In this document: positions 26,166-38,758 of the stretch, piece by piece
Layout of the letters: every line of letters starts with the position of its first letter
Numbering within the stretch: position 1 is the stretch's first letter
Assembly (NCBI RefSeq): GCF_001423485.1
Contig: NZ_LMOD01000001.1
Span: forward strand, 688,617 to 752,616
DNA from: Microbacterium sp. Leaf320
Lineage (GTDB): Bacteria; Actinomycetota; Actinomycetes; Actinomycetales; Microbacteriaceae
Direction: 5' to 3'
DNA length: 64,000 nucleotides
Notes under the pieces: model-generated
Seen by the model: the letters and a program-made list of their open reading frames with translations, nothing else
What the model was told of the DNA's origin: nothing
Databases searched by the model: none
Translations under genes and position numbers: made by a program

Positions 26166-27368
26166 ATGACCGCACACGATCACACCGACCGCGAGGATGT
26201 CGTCATCGTCGCGGCAGCCCGCACTCCGCAGGGGCGGCTGAAGGGCCAGCTGGCGAGCTTCACGGCGCCGCAGCTCGGGGCGTTCGCGATTCGCGGCGCG
26301 CTCGAGCAGGGGGCCGTCGACCCGTCCGACGTCGACGCGGTGATCGTCGGTCAGGTGCTCGCCGCGGGGTCAGGTCAGAACGCCGCGCGGCAGGCCGCGA
26401 TCGGTGCGGGTATCGGATGGGACGTGCCAGCGCACTCGGTGAACAAGGTCTGCCTCTCGGGGCTCACCGCGATCATCGATGCGTCCCGGATGATCCGCAC
26501 GGGCGACGCCGAGGTCGTCGTCGCGGCGGGGATGGAATCCATGACCCGCGCCCCTCATCTGCTGATGGGCTCTCGCGACGGCTGGACGTACGGCAGCGTA
26601 GAGGTGCTCGACCACATGGCGTACGACGGTCTCACCGATGCGTACGACCGAGAGAGCATGGGGGCGTCCACCGAGCGACACAACTCCCGCTACGAGCTGA
26701 CGCGCGAGGCGCAGGATGCTGTCGCCGCGCTCTCCCATCAGCGAGCGGCCGCAGCGCAGAAGGCCGGGGTGTTCGGCGATGAGATCATCGAGATCTCGGT
26801 GCCTCAGCGTCGGGGCGAGGACATCCGGGTATCGGCAGACGAGGGCATCCGTCCCGACACGACCGTCGAATCGCTGGGCGGCCTTCGGGCGGCGTTCGCC
26901 GAGGGAGGGTCGATCACCGCAGGCAACTCCTCGCAGATCTCCGACGGTGCATCAGCAGTCGTCGTCACGACCCGCGCGGTGGCGGAGGCCAAGGGCTGGC
27001 CGGTGCTCGTGACCATCGGTGCGAGCGGGCAGACCGCGGGGCCGGACAACTCGTTGCAGGCGCAGCCGGCGCGTGCCATCGAGAAGGCCTGCGAGAAGCA
27101 GGGGATCTCGCCGTCGGACCTCGACCTGGTCGAGATCAACGAGGCCTTCGGCGCTGTCGTGGCGCGGTCGCAGCTCGAGCTGGGGCTGTCGAGCGAGGTC
27201 GTCAACATCCACGGCGGGGGTATCGCGATCGGACACCCGATCGGCGCGTCCGGCACCCGCCTTGTCGTGCACGTGGCGCACGAGCTCGCGCGACGCGGTG
27301 CGGGTACGGCGGCTGTCGGCCTGTGCGGCGGCGGCGGTCAGGGGGAGGCGCTGATCCTCACCCGCTGA
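26166..27368 (+). CDS. Acetyl-CoA C-acyltransferase (thiolase)
   Basis: A 400-residue degradative-type thiolase. It would cleave acetoacetyl-CoA to two acetyl-CoA, or beta-ketoadipyl-CoA to succinyl-CoA and acetyl-CoA. The nucleophilic Cys is in NKVCLSG near residue 91, the base His in HPIGASG, and the second Cys in CGGGGQGEA near the C-terminus. The start at 26166 has AGAAGGA upstream; an earlier in-frame ATG at 26124 lies inside a repeat and lacks a Shine-Dalgarno. The NKVCLSG form resembles acetyl-CoA acetyltransferases more than PcaF. It is the third gene of the scoAB operon. Confidence 0.9.
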   Translation: MTAHDHTDREDVVIVAAARTPQGRLKGQLASFTAPQLGAFAIRGALEQGAVDPSDVDAVIVGQVLAAGSGQNAARQAAIGAGIGWDVPAHSVNKVCLSGLTAIIDASRMIRTGDAEVVVAAGMESMTRAPHLLMGSRDGWTYGSVEVLDHMAYDGLTDAYDRESMGASTERHNSRYELTREAQDAVAALSHQRAAAAQKAGVFGDEIIEISVPQRRGEDIRVSADEGIRPDTTVESLGGLRAAFAEGGSITAGNSSQISDGASAVVVTTRAVAEAKGWPVLVTIGASGQTAGPDNSLQAQPARAIEKACEKQGISPSDLDLVEINEAFGAVVARSQLELGLSSEVVNIHGGGIAIGHPIGASGTRLVVHVAHELARRGAGTAAVGLCGGGGQGEALILTR

Positions 27369-27381
27369 GCGGCGCTCAGCG

Positions 27382-27660
27382 TCAGCGCTTCGTGGGCGTG
27401 AAATCGCGCGGGTTCTTCTTCGCTTCCTTCTCGTATGCCCTCTGCTGCTTCGCGTAGACGGGAGAATCGGGCGACACGGGGCGTCCCTGCCTGGCGCGTC
27501 GCGTGTCGATGACGGCGCCGATGGCGAGGGCGAGGCTGATGCCCCAGCTCACCCACGCGAGGGCGGATCGCCACGTGATCTTCGTCTCGCCGGAGCCGCG
27601 GAGCAGGGTGACGCCGGTCATGATCGCGCCGAGGAGTCCGGTACCCGAGAGGTAGTTCAT
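27382..27660 (-). CDS. Small hypothetical membrane protein
   Basis: A 92-residue protein with one or two hydrophobic helices (residues 8-20 and 33-49) and a basic, Lys-rich tail (YEKEAKKNPRDF). No family recognised. Its ATG at 27660 overlaps the stop codon of an upstream minus-strand reading frame whose last ~45 residues look like an aminotransferase C-terminus. This suggests it was once the second gene of an operon. It is convergent with the thiolase gene. Confidence 0.65.
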   Translation of the reverse strand: MNYLSGTGLLGAIMTGVTLLRGSGETKITWRSALAWVSWGISLALAIGAVIDTRRARQGRPVSPDSPVYAKQQRAYEKEAKKNPRDFTPTKR

Positions 27661-27797
27661 GCCTTCACGCTACCTGGCGTCGGCCATGCCGCGCCCAGCC
27701 TTGACAACGCGGCGTCGATTCTGTCAGGGGCGCAAGCGGTGAACGACAGCCGTAGCGCACGTGCGTCCGGTCCCGTCATGTCGACGACTCCCGTGCA
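27657..27797 (-). pseudogene. Remnant of a PLP-dependent aminotransferase-like C-terminus
   Basis: The minus frame ending at 27657 encodes about 45 residues with a protein-like character (TGPDARALRLSFTACAPDR.. then AALSRLGAAWPTP). LRLSF followed by a helix ending in RLG is typical of class I/MocR aminotransferase C-termini. Upstream the frame stays open but the translation has no recognisable domain, and a divergent MFS gene begins at 27939, so the rest of the gene is gone. Its TGA overlaps the ATG of the small membrane gene (ATGA), as in operon pairs. This is an inference from residues, not a search. Confidence 0.4.
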
Positions 27798-27938
27798 CCC
27801 AGGCGCCGTCTTCGCCGGCGCGGTACCATGGACATGTCGCGGCTGGTCCGCGGCCGCAATCCGTGTATCTACCGGCCGCCGGCATTCCGGCGGACAGCGG
27901 CGGCACCCGACCCCGCGTCCCCTGGGCGCGCGAGAGCC

Positions 27939-29213
27939 ATGACGCACGCAACGACTCCCACACCAGAGCACCACTCCTCCATCCCGACGCCGGAGGGGCC
28001 TGGTCTCCTCCGCATCGCGGGGCTTCCGTATTTCCTCATCGCCTTCATCGCGCGGCTGCCGTTCGCGATGATGGTCGTCGGCGTCCTCACGGTCGTCGTC
28101 TCGGCGCGAGGCTCGCTCTCGCTCGGCGGGCTCACCTCCGCCGCCGTCGGCCTCGGGACGGCGTGCTTCGGGCCGCTGCTGGGTGCAGCGGCCGACCGCT
28201 TCGGACAGCGCATGGTTCTGCTGATCCTCGCGATCGCCAACGGTGCGATGCTCGTGCTGTTCACCGCCGTCGTCTACGCGGGTGCCGCGGACCTGCTCGT
28301 CCTCGTCGCCGCCTTCGGCATCGGTGCCACGGCGCCGCAGGTCGCACCGATGTCGCGATCCCGGCTCGTGACGATGATCACCGACCGGATGCCCGAGGCC
28401 GTGCGGAGCCGCACTCTCTCGGGCACGATGGCCTACGAGTCGGCGGCGGATGAGACCGTGTTCGTCTTCGGGCCCTTCATCGTGGGCATCCTGGCATCGG
28501 CTCTCTCACCCTGGGCACCGCTCGTGGGTGCCGCGGTCCTCACCGTGGTCTTCGTCGGGGCGTTCGCCCTGCACCCGAGCGCACGGGCGGTGTCCGTGCA
28601 CCGAGGCAGCGACGGTCGCGCACCGTCATCCGTCTCCGAGCTGTTCACTCCGAAGGTCATCGTCGTCGTCATCGGCATCCTCGGTGTGGGCATGTTCTTC
28701 GGCACGATGCTCACCTCTCTGACGTCCTTCATGGCCGACCGCGGCGCACCGGAGCAGGCGGGGCTCCTCTACGGGGTCATGGGCGTGGGCTCGGCGATCC
28801 TCGCGCTCGGCGTCGCGTGGCTTCCCGTGCGTTTCTCGCTGCGTGCGAGGTGGCTGGTGTTCTCCGGCATCCTGCTCTCCGGAAGCGTGCTGCTCCTGTT
28901 CGTCGACTCTCCGGCGATGATGATGGTGGCGCTGGCCATCATGGGCATCGGCATCGGACCGACGCTGGTCACCCAGTACAGCTTCGGTGCGGCCCGCAGC
29001 CCGCTCGGGCGCTCCGCCACCGTCATGACGATGCTCGGTTCCGGCATCGTCGTCGGCCAGTCGCTCGGAGCGGCGGTGGCGGGTGAGCTCGCCGAGAACG
29101 TCGGCACCGGAAGCGCGCTGATCCTCCCGATCATCGCCGCGGCGATAGCGTTCGCCGCGGGGCTTGTCAACTGGCGACTGAGCATGCCCGGACGTCGCGT
29201 AGCCTCGGACTGA
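27939..29213 (+). CDS. MFS transporter
   Basis: A 424-residue, 12-helix major facilitator. The N-terminal cytoplasmic stretch (about 28 residues) is followed by GLPYFLIAFIARLPFAMMVVGVLTVV. The helix 2-3 loop is AADRFGQRMVL and the central loop is near residue 215. I cannot place it in a substrate class. The frame is open upstream to 27828, but ATG 27939 is chosen because the region before it has no membrane or domain character. It lies upstream of the trehalose genes, with which no functional tie is visible. Confidence 0.82.
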   Translation: MTHATTPTPEHHSSIPTPEGPGLLRIAGLPYFLIAFIARLPFAMMVVGVLTVVVSARGSLSLGGLTSAAVGLGTACFGPLLGAAADRFGQRMVLLILAIANGAMLVLFTAVVYAGAADLLVLVAAFGIGATAPQVAPMSRSRLVTMITDRMPEAVRSRTLSGTMAYESAADETVFVFGPFIVGILASALSPWAPLVGAAVLTVVFVGAFALHPSARAVSVHRGSDGRAPSSVSELFTPKVIVVVIGILGVGMFFGTMLTSLTSFMADRGAPEQAGLLYGVMGVGSAILALGVAWLPVRFSLRARWLVFSGILLSGSVLLLFVDSPAMMMVALAIMGIGIGPTLVTQYSFGAARSPLGRSATVMTMLGSGIVVGQSLGAAVAGELAENVGTGSALILPIIAAAIAFAAGLVNWRLSMPGRRVASD

Positions 29214-29264
29214 GCCTCAGCAGTCTGAGGAGCACCACCACTGCAGCGTCAGGAGCACCCACCC

Positions 29265-30674
29265 ATGTCAGACGCAGAATTCGTCGTCGTCGCCAATCGA
29301 CTCCCCGTCGACCGCGTCGTGGGGCCTGACGGGGAAGAGGAGTGGCGGACCTCGCCCGGCGGACTGGTCGCGGCTCTCGAGCCCATGATGCGCAGCGCGC
29401 GTGGTGCCTGGGTGGGGTGGCCCGGTCAGCCGGACGTCGAGCTCGAGCCGTTCGAGATCAACGGCATCGACCTGGTGCCGGTGCCGCTGAGCGCGGACGA
29501 GGTCGAGGACTACTACGAGGGCTTCGCCAACGACACGATCTGGCCGCTCTACCACGATGTGATCGCGCCCCCTCAGTATCACCGCGAGTGGTGGGAGGCG
29601 TACGTCAAGGTGAACCGGCGCTTCGCCGAGGCGGCCGCGGCGGTCGCTGCTCCGAACGGCACGGTCTGGGTGCACGACTACCAGCTGCAGCTTGTCCCGC
29701 AGATGATCCGTGAGCTGCGATCCGACGTGACGATCGGCTATTTCCACCACATCCCTTTCCCCGCCCACGGACTGTACGCGCAGCTGCCCTGGCGCGATCA
29801 GGTGCTCCGAGGACTCCTCGGCGCCGACGTCATCGGATTCCAGCGTGCACAGGACGCCACGTACTTCCTGACTGCCGTGCGCCGTCGCCTGCGTCATGAC
29901 GTCAAGGGCTCTGCCGTCACGATCCCGACCGACGACGGCGGCACACGCACCGCCGTGGCCCGCGCGTTTCCGATCTCGATCGACACGGCTCCCTACCTCG
30001 AACTCGCGGCCAGGCCAGACGTGCGAGCGCGGGCCGCCGAGATCAGGGCGAGCCTGGGCAACCCGAAGAAGATCCTCCTGGGCGTCGACCGGCTCGATTA
30101 CACCAAGGGCATCCGGCACCGCATCAAGGCATACGGCGAGCTTCTCGAAGACGGTCAGCTGAGCGTCGAGGATGTCACGTTCGTGCAGGTCGCGAGCCCG
30201 AGCCGCGAGCGTGTGGACGCCTATGTGCACCTCCGGGACGAGATCGAGCTCGCGGTCGGGCGCATCAACGGCGACCACGACACCATGGGCCACACGGCGA
30301 TCCGGTACCTGCACCAGGGATACCCGCGCGAGGAGATGGTCGCGCTGTACCTCGCCGCGGACGTCATGCTCGTCACGGCGCTCCGAGACGGCATGAACCT
30401 CGTCGCGAAGGAGTACGTCGCCACCCGCGCCGACAACCGCGGAGTGCTCGTGCTGAGCGAGTTCACAGGTGCCGCGGACGAGTTGCGCCAGGCGGTGCGG
30501 GTGAATCCGCATGACATCGCCGGGCTCAAGGACGCGATAATGACGGCGGTCGCGATGCCGCCCGCGGAGCAGGGCAAGCGCATGCGGTCGCTGCGGCGTC
30601 GGGTGCTCGAGAACGACGTCAACGCGTGGTCGTCGTCGTTCCTCCGCGCCCTCGACGAGGTCCGCAAGCGCTGA
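29265..30674 (+). CDS. otsA: Trehalose-6-phosphate synthase
   Basis: GT20 glycosyltransferase that makes trehalose-6-phosphate from UDP-/ADP-glucose and glucose-6-phosphate. The 469 residues carry N-terminal VVANRLPVDR, the acceptor-site segment WVHDYQLQLVPQMIR near residue 133, GVDRLDYTKGI near residue 271 (donor phosphate contacts) and the C-terminal DGMNLVAKEY. AGGAG lies 9 bases before the ATG. otsB follows 47 bases after the stop. The product protects against osmotic and desiccation stress. Confidence 0.96.
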   Translation: MSDAEFVVVANRLPVDRVVGPDGEEEWRTSPGGLVAALEPMMRSARGAWVGWPGQPDVELEPFEINGIDLVPVPLSADEVEDYYEGFANDTIWPLYHDVIAPPQYHREWWEAYVKVNRRFAEAAAAVAAPNGTVWVHDYQLQLVPQMIRELRSDVTIGYFHHIPFPAHGLYAQLPWRDQVLRGLLGADVIGFQRAQDATYFLTAVRRRLRHDVKGSAVTIPTDDGGTRTAVARAFPISIDTAPYLELAARPDVRARAAEIRASLGNPKKILLGVDRLDYTKGIRHRIKAYGELLEDGQLSVEDVTFVQVASPSRERVDAYVHLRDEIELAVGRINGDHDTMGHTAIRYLHQGYPREEMVALYLAADVMLVTALRDGMNLVAKEYVATRADNRGVLVLSEFTGAADELRQAVRVNPHDIAGLKDAIMTAVAMPPAEQGKRMRSLRRRVLENDVNAWSSSFLRALDEVRKR

Positions 30675-30721
30675 TCGGGGCGGTCATACTGGGAGGGACC
30701 CCGCCTCGATTGGAGACCCCT

Positions 30722-31519
30722 GTGACCCGCACCTGGACCCCCGGATCCGCTGACGCGGCGCTGAGCGCCATCGCCGCGACCCCGAGACTGGTCGTCGCCC
30801 TCGACTTCGACGGCACGGCATCTCCGCTCGTTCCGGATCCCATGGCCGCTCGGGCTCTGCCCGAGGTGGCGGTTCAGGTCGCACGGCTCGCAGGTCTTCC
30901 CGACACGGTCGTCGCGTACGTCTCCGGACGAAGCATGCACGACCTCCGCGTGATCACCGAGCACACGGACGATTCGCCGATCGCTCTGGCGGGTTCGCAC
31001 GGCGCCCAGTACTGGTACCCCGGAATCGGCGACTCGGACGCCACCGGACCCGACACGGCCGAGGGCGACCGCGAGGAGCTGTGGGCGGCGGCGCGACCGA
31101 TCATCGACCGACACGAGGGTGCGGAGTTCGAGCCCAAGACGTTCGGGATGGGCGTGCACACGCGCACGGCCACGCGCGAGGTCGAGAAGGAGGTCTTCGC
31201 CGAGATCGACGCTCTCGTCGCCGAACGCTTCCCGCACTGGCGCCGACGTGCAGGCCACCGCGTGCTCGAGTTCTCGTCGAGGAACGAGGGCAAGGATGCC
31301 GCGATGGCGGCGCTCCGTGAGCATTTCGACGCCACCGGCATCCTGTTCGCGGGGGACGACGTCACGGACGAGGACGCGATGCGGGTGCTCACCGACGGCG
31401 ATCTCGGCGTGCGGGTGGGCCCGGGGGAGAGCGCCGCCGTGCTCCGTGTTGAGAATCCACAACAGATGGCTCAGCTTCTGGAGGCACTCGCGGACGAGCG
31501 CACCTCTCAGCGGGAATAG
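30722..31519 (+). CDS. otsB: Trehalose-6-phosphate phosphatase
   Basis: HAD-superfamily phosphatase that completes trehalose synthesis after OtsA. The 265-residue protein has the catalytic LDFDGTASPL near residue 27, the second motif SGRS, and the Mg-binding GDDVTDEDAM near residue 214. The frame is open upstream, but the GTG at 30722 gives the usual N-terminus and was selected. A -10-like CATACT lies 26 bases upstream, so it may have its own promoter in addition to the otsA transcript. Confidence 0.93.
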   Translation: MTRTWTPGSADAALSAIAATPRLVVALDFDGTASPLVPDPMAARALPEVAVQVARLAGLPDTVVAYVSGRSMHDLRVITEHTDDSPIALAGSHGAQYWYPGIGDSDATGPDTAEGDREELWAAARPIIDRHEGAEFEPKTFGMGVHTRTATREVEKEVFAEIDALVAERFPHWRRRAGHRVLEFSSRNEGKDAAMAALREHFDATGILFAGDDVTDEDAMRVLTDGDLGVRVGPGESAAVLRVENPQQMAQLLEALADERTSQRE

Positions 31520-31528
31520 ACTTCCGTC

Positions 31529-33247
31529 ATGTCCTCGCATGATCCCTCCACCAGCGCGCCCATCGACATCAAGCCCCGCAGCCGCGTCGTCACAGACGGC
31601 ATCGAGGCGACGACCTCCCGAGGCATGCTCCGTGCCGTCGGCATGGGCGACGCCGACTGGGACAAGCCCCAGATCGGCATCGCCTCCAGCTGGAACGAGA
31701 TCACGCCCTGCAACCTGAGCCTCGACAGGCTCGCGCAGGGCGCCAAAGAGGGCGTGCACTCCGGCGGCGGATACCCGCTGCAGTTCGGCACGATCTCGGT
31801 CTCGGACGGCATCTCGATGGGCCACGAGGGAATGCACTTCTCGCTCGTCTCGCGCGAGGTCATCGCCGACTCGGTCGAGACGGTCATGATGGCCGAGCGC
31901 CTCGACGGCTCGGTGCTGCTCGCCGGATGCGACAAGTCGATCCCCGGCATGCTGATGGCCAGCGCGCGCCTCGACCTGTCGAGCGTGTTCCTCTACGCCG
32001 GCTCCATCGCACCGGGCTGGGTCAAGCTCTCCGACGGCACCGAGAAGGACGTCACGATCATCGACTCGTTCGAGGCCGTGGGCGCCTGCCGCGCCGGTCT
32101 CATGAGCGAGGAGGACCTCAAGCGCATCGAGTGTGCGATCGCCCCGGGCGAGGGGGCCTGCGGTGGCATGTACACCGCCAACACGATGGCATCGGTCGCC
32201 GAGGCCCTGGGCCTGAGCCTTCCGGGCTCGGCTGCGCCGCCCGCGGCTGACCGTCGTCGTGACTACTTCGCCCACCGCTCGGGTGAGGCCGTGGTCAACC
32301 TGCTCCGTCAGGGCATCACGACCCGCGACATCCTCACGAAGGAGGCGTTCGAGAACGCGATCGCGCTCGCGATGGCCCTCGGCGGCTCGACGAACGTCGT
32401 GCTGCACCTCCTCGCCATCGCTCGCGAGGCCGAGGTCGAGCTGAGCCTGCACGACTTCAACCGCATCGGCGACAAGGTTCCGCACGTCGCGGACATGAAG
32501 CCGTTCGGCAAGTACGTCATGAACGACGTCGACCGCCACGGTGGCATCCCGGTCATCATGAAGGCGATGCTCGACGAGGGTCTCCTGCACGGCGACGCTC
32601 TCACCGTCACAGGCAAGACGCTCGCCGAGAACCTCGCAGACCTCGATCCTCAGCCGATCGACGGCGAGGTCATCCACACGTTCGACAACCCGATCCACGC
32701 GACCGGCGGCCTGACGATCCTGCACGGTTCTCTCGCTCCCGAGGGTGCTGTCGTCAAGACGGCCGGCTTCGATGCTGCGGTCTTCGAGGGCTCGGCCCGC
32801 GTCTTCGAGCGCGAGCGTGCGGCCATGGATGCCGTCGCCAACGGCGAGATCGAGGCAGGCACCGTCATCGTGATCCGCTACGAGGGGCCCAAGGGCGGAC
32901 CGGGTATGCGCGAGATGCTCGCGATCACCGCGGCCATCAAGGGCGCTGGGCTCGGAAAAGATGTACTACTCTTGACTGACGGACGATTCTCAGGCGGCAC
33001 AACCGGCCTGTGCATCGGCCACATAGCACCCGAAGCGGTGGACGCAGGTCCTATCGCCTTCGTGCGCGATGGTGATCTGATACGGGTCGATATCGCAGCT
33101 CGCTCTCTCGACCTACTCGTCGACGAGGCGGAGCTCGCCTCCCGCCGCTCTGGCTGGGAGCCGCTACCCCCGCGCTATACCCGTGGCGTTCTTGCCAAGT
33201 ACTCGCGTCTCGTGCGGTCCGCCGCCGAGGGCGCGACGACCGGCTGA
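31529..33247 (+). CDS. ilvD: Dihydroxy-acid dehydratase
   Basis: Fe-S enzyme that dehydrates dihydroxy acids in valine/isoleucine synthesis. Cluster cysteines lie in [16 protein letters not shown] and [10 protein letters not shown]; the active-site region includes GGSTNVVLH. The 572 residues are full length. A leaderless start is suggested by TAGACT at 31517-31522, 6 bases before the ATG. From about 32953 to the stop, codons suddenly include AAA, GTA, CTA, TTG, TCA, ACA and ATA. The body of the gene almost never uses these, which suggests a recombination patch. The protein still reads normally. Confidence 0.95.
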   Translation: MSSHDPSTSAPIDIKPRSRVVTDGIEATTSRGMLRAVGMGDADWDKPQIGIASSWNEITPCNLSLDRLAQGAKEGVHSGGGYPLQFGTISVSDGISMGHEGMHFSLVSREVIADSVETVMMAERLDGSVLLAGCDKSIPGMLMASARLDLSSVFLYAGSIAPGWVKLSDGTEKDVTIIDSFEAVGACRAGLMSEEDLKRIECAIAPGEGACGGMYTANTMASVAEALGLSLPGSAAPPAADRRRDYFAHRSGEAVVNLLRQGITTRDILTKEAFENAIALAMALGGSTNVVLHLLAIAREAEVELSLHDFNRIGDKVPHVADMKPFGKYVMNDVDRHGGIPVIMKAMLDEGLLHGDALTVTGKTLAENLADLDPQPIDGEVIHTFDNPIHATGGLTILHGSLAPEGAVVKTAGFDAAVFEGSARVFERERAAMDAVANGEIEAGTVIVIRYEGPKGGPGMREMLAITAAIKGAGLGKDVLLLTDGRFSGGTTGLCIGHIAPEAVDAGPIAFVRDGDLIRVDIAARSLDLLVDEAELASRRSGWEPLPPRYTRGVLAKYSRLVRSAAEGATTG

Positions 33248-33306
33248 TCCGCGTCGGCTCCGGCATCCGCCTCCGACGTCGCCTACAGACCATCAGAAGG
33301 AGTGTC

Positions 33307-36697
<3,391 letters not shown>

Positions 36698-36710
36698 CGC
36701 TGATTCGATC

Positions 36711-36750
36711 GAAGAGGGGCCTGGTGCGATTCGCACCGGGCCCCTTCTTC
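36711..36750 (+). terminator. Terminator after ilvC
   Basis: Stem GAAGAGGGGCC.GGTGC with GCACC.GGCCCCTTCTTC around a short GATTC loop. It also lies just past the end of the convergent gene at 36763. Confidence 0.8.
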
Positions 36751-36762
36751 GTCCGCGAGAGA

Positions 36763-37698
36763 TCACTCCGACGGCGCGGCGTCCTCGACCTCGATCGGCG
36801 CGTCAGTGGGGTCTGCCCACACCGGTGCAGGAAGCAGAGTGTCGACGGCGCCGCCCTGGATCTCGCGCAGCGCGTCCTCGATCTCGTCGGCATTCTCGGG
36901 CACTGCCAGGCCGCAGGCCTTCAGCTCTGACGCGAACTTCAGGGTCAGCCGGCTCTTGCCCGCTTCGACGGCCTCAGCGGTGGTGCCTGTGCGCTTCTCG
37001 CTGCCGGTCTGGATATCGGACACCTCGTCGCACACGTGGTAGACGGCCCCGCCGTCGACCCACACGACCTCGTCCTTGCCGAGCAGCTGGATGACCGCGG
37101 ACTGGTCAGCCGTGTACTGCTCGACCGAAGGCGGGGTGAAGTCCACGCCGATCACTGTGGCGAGGACGGCGAGGGCGATGCCGACGATCCCGGCCGTCGC
37201 CTTCTGCCCCTTGTCCATGTCCTTGTTGAGGAAGATGAGGATGATCAGCGGGAGGAAGGCGATGATCGCGATGATCGCTCCGAGCTGGTTCTGCACGAAG
37301 AACCGCAGAGTCTCGGACTTCCGAGCCGGATCCAGGCGGTTGGCCTTCTTCCAGAGGATCGAGCCGGTGATGGCGAGCGCGGCGATGACCACGAGCAGCA
37401 CGAGCAGCGTGATGAACGCCCACTGCGGGAACTGGGCGGTGACGCCCTGTTCTTCGAGGAGGCCGGTGTCGGGGTCGCGCACGAGAGTGCCGTCCTCGCC
37501 CACGTACACGCGCTGGCGGAGCAGCCAGAAGATGCCGACGGCCTCAGCGGCGATCGCGATGACCCAGAGGACGACTGCGATCCAGCGGAAGGTCGTCGCC
37601 TTCGACTTCGCGGCGGCGGTCGGCTTCCACCCTGCCGCGGGCTCGTCGACGGAGCCGCTCGGTGCGCTCTGATCGACGTTCTTGTTCTGCTCGGCCAC
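36763..37698 (-). CDS. Hypothetical membrane protein
   Basis: A 311-residue protein with a Ser/Pro/Ala-rich N-terminal tail and about four hydrophobic helices (near residues 38-60, 92-114, 140-158 and 168-188). A soluble C-terminal region with two Cys residues and an acidic end follows, probably exposed outside the cell. I do not recognise a family. The GTG at 37698 is chosen because GGAGGGA sits 6 bases upstream. It faces away from the two membrane genes at 37776. Confidence 0.7.
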   Translation of the reverse strand: MAEQNKNVDQSAPSGSVDEPAAGWKPTAAAKSKATTFRWIAVVLWVIAIAAEAVGIFWLLRQRVYVGEDGTLVRDPDTGLLEEQGVTAQFPQWAFITLLVLLVVIAALAITGSILWKKANRLDPARKSETLRFFVQNQLGAIIAIIAFLPLIILIFLNKDMDKGQKATAGIVGIALAVLATVIGVDFTPPSVEQYTADQSAVIQLLGKDEVVWVDGGAVYHVCDEVSDIQTGSEKRTGTTAEAVEAGKSRLTLKFASELKACGLAVPENADEIEDALREIQGGAVDTLLPAPVWADPTDAPIEVEDAAPSE

Positions 37699-37775
37699 GG
37701 TGGTCCCTCCAGGGCAGGGCACCTTCGGCCCAGATGCCACCGAGCATAGTGGACGCCGTGTCCTACGCTGGGGAC

Positions 37776-38300
37776 ATGACTTCCGATTCCGACGAGGCCC
37801 TGAGCTGGGACGGCGACGAGGGCGGTGCTCCCACGGGGCCTGCTCCGAAGAAGCCCGCGCAGCCGCGCTCGGAGCCGGACACCGCGGCGCATACCGACCG
37901 CCCTACGGACGATCCTGCGTTGCCCGAGGGGTGGAATGCCGTCGGCAAGGGGAGTGCGGCGGTCGGACGCGTCGGCGGCGGCGACGACGATGAAGAACAC
38001 CAGCCGTTGAGCACCGCGATGCTGCTGATCCTGGGCATCGTCGGGGGTGTCTACCTTCTCTACAGTGTCGGCTGGGTCGTCGGCGGGCTGCGCCTCAAGC
38101 CGCTCGCGAACTTCTTCGTCGCGGACGCGATGTTCCTGCCCTGGTTCGTCCTCGCCGTTGCGGCTCCTCTGCTGTGGTTCCTTGCAAGTTGGGTGCTCAC
38201 GCGTGGCAGGGCCGGGTGGATCCGGGTGTCCGCGCTCCTCCTCGGAGTCGTGCTCCTCGTGCCCTGGCCCTTCGTGACGGTGGGAGCGATCGGACTATGA
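37776..38300 (+). CDS. Hypothetical membrane protein
   Basis: A 174-residue protein. About 78 polar, acidic and proline-rich residues are followed by about three membrane helices (from LSTAMLLILGIVGGVYLL onward). This layout resembles small actinobacterial membrane proteins that lie near cell-wall genes, but I recognise no family. A -10 TACGCT at 37764-37769 ends 6 bases before the ATG, suggesting leaderless translation. It overlaps the next gene by 4 bases. Confidence 0.7.
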   Translation: MTSDSDEALSWDGDEGGAPTGPAPKKPAQPRSEPDTAAHTDRPTDDPALPEGWNAVGKGSAAVGRVGGGDDDEEHQPLSTAMLLILGIVGGVYLLYSVGWVVGGLRLKPLANFFVADAMFLPWFVLAVAAPLLWFLASWVLTRGRAGWIRVSALLLGVVLLVPWPFVTVGAIGL

Positions 38301-38632
38301 GCGAGATGCAGATGTCACAGTCGACCCCGGCGGTATCGCCTCGATGGCTCACCGGGCTCGTCCTCGGGCTGGCGGGGCTCTTCTACGCCTACGCGATCTG
38401 GAACGCCGTGGCGCACCTGATCACCATGGCGCAGGTCGGGCTGAGCGGCATCGGCTGGGCCACGCTGCTCTTCGGCGTCGTCTTTCCCGCGATCGTCTTC
38501 GTCTTCGCCTATCTCATCGGCAGGCGGCGGTCGGCAGGGGAGCTCGCACTCGTGCTCCTGGCGGGCCTCGGCGTCGTAGCGGTGTTCTGGTTGAGCCTGC
38601 TCGCATACAGCCTGACACTCGCAGCCTCCTAG
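38297..38632 (+). CDS. Hypothetical small membrane protein
   Basis: A 111-residue protein with three hydrophobic helices (residues 17-39, 46-68 and 82-104) and no soluble domain. Its ATG overlaps the preceding stop (ATGA). It is therefore coupled to the 37776 gene and probably interacts with it. No family recognised. The frame is open further upstream, but the overlap and the lack of hydrophobic start before it support 38297. Confidence 0.72.
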   Translation: MSEMQMSQSTPAVSPRWLTGLVLGLAGLFYAYAIWNAVAHLITMAQVGLSGIGWATLLFGVVFPAIVFVFAYLIGRRRSAGELALVLLAGLGVVAVFWLSLLAYSLTLAAS

Positions 38633-38758
38633 CGATTCAGCGGTCGCTCGACGTCACACGGCACGGAGCAGCGGAGCCGCTCGGGTACAGTTGGAGTGAT
38701 CGCGCCCCCACGGTGTGCGGCGCATCGGCCCCCTGTCGCGCTGCCCCGAAGGATCCCT

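Noticed and set aside
30221..32725. A long minus-strand frame opposite otsA, otsB and ilvD
   Set aside because: No recognisable protein features. It is the complement of real genes.
33248..33306. A leader peptide or attenuator before ilvB
   Set aside because: The 59-base gap has no short Leu/Val/Ile-rich frame and no alternating hairpins.
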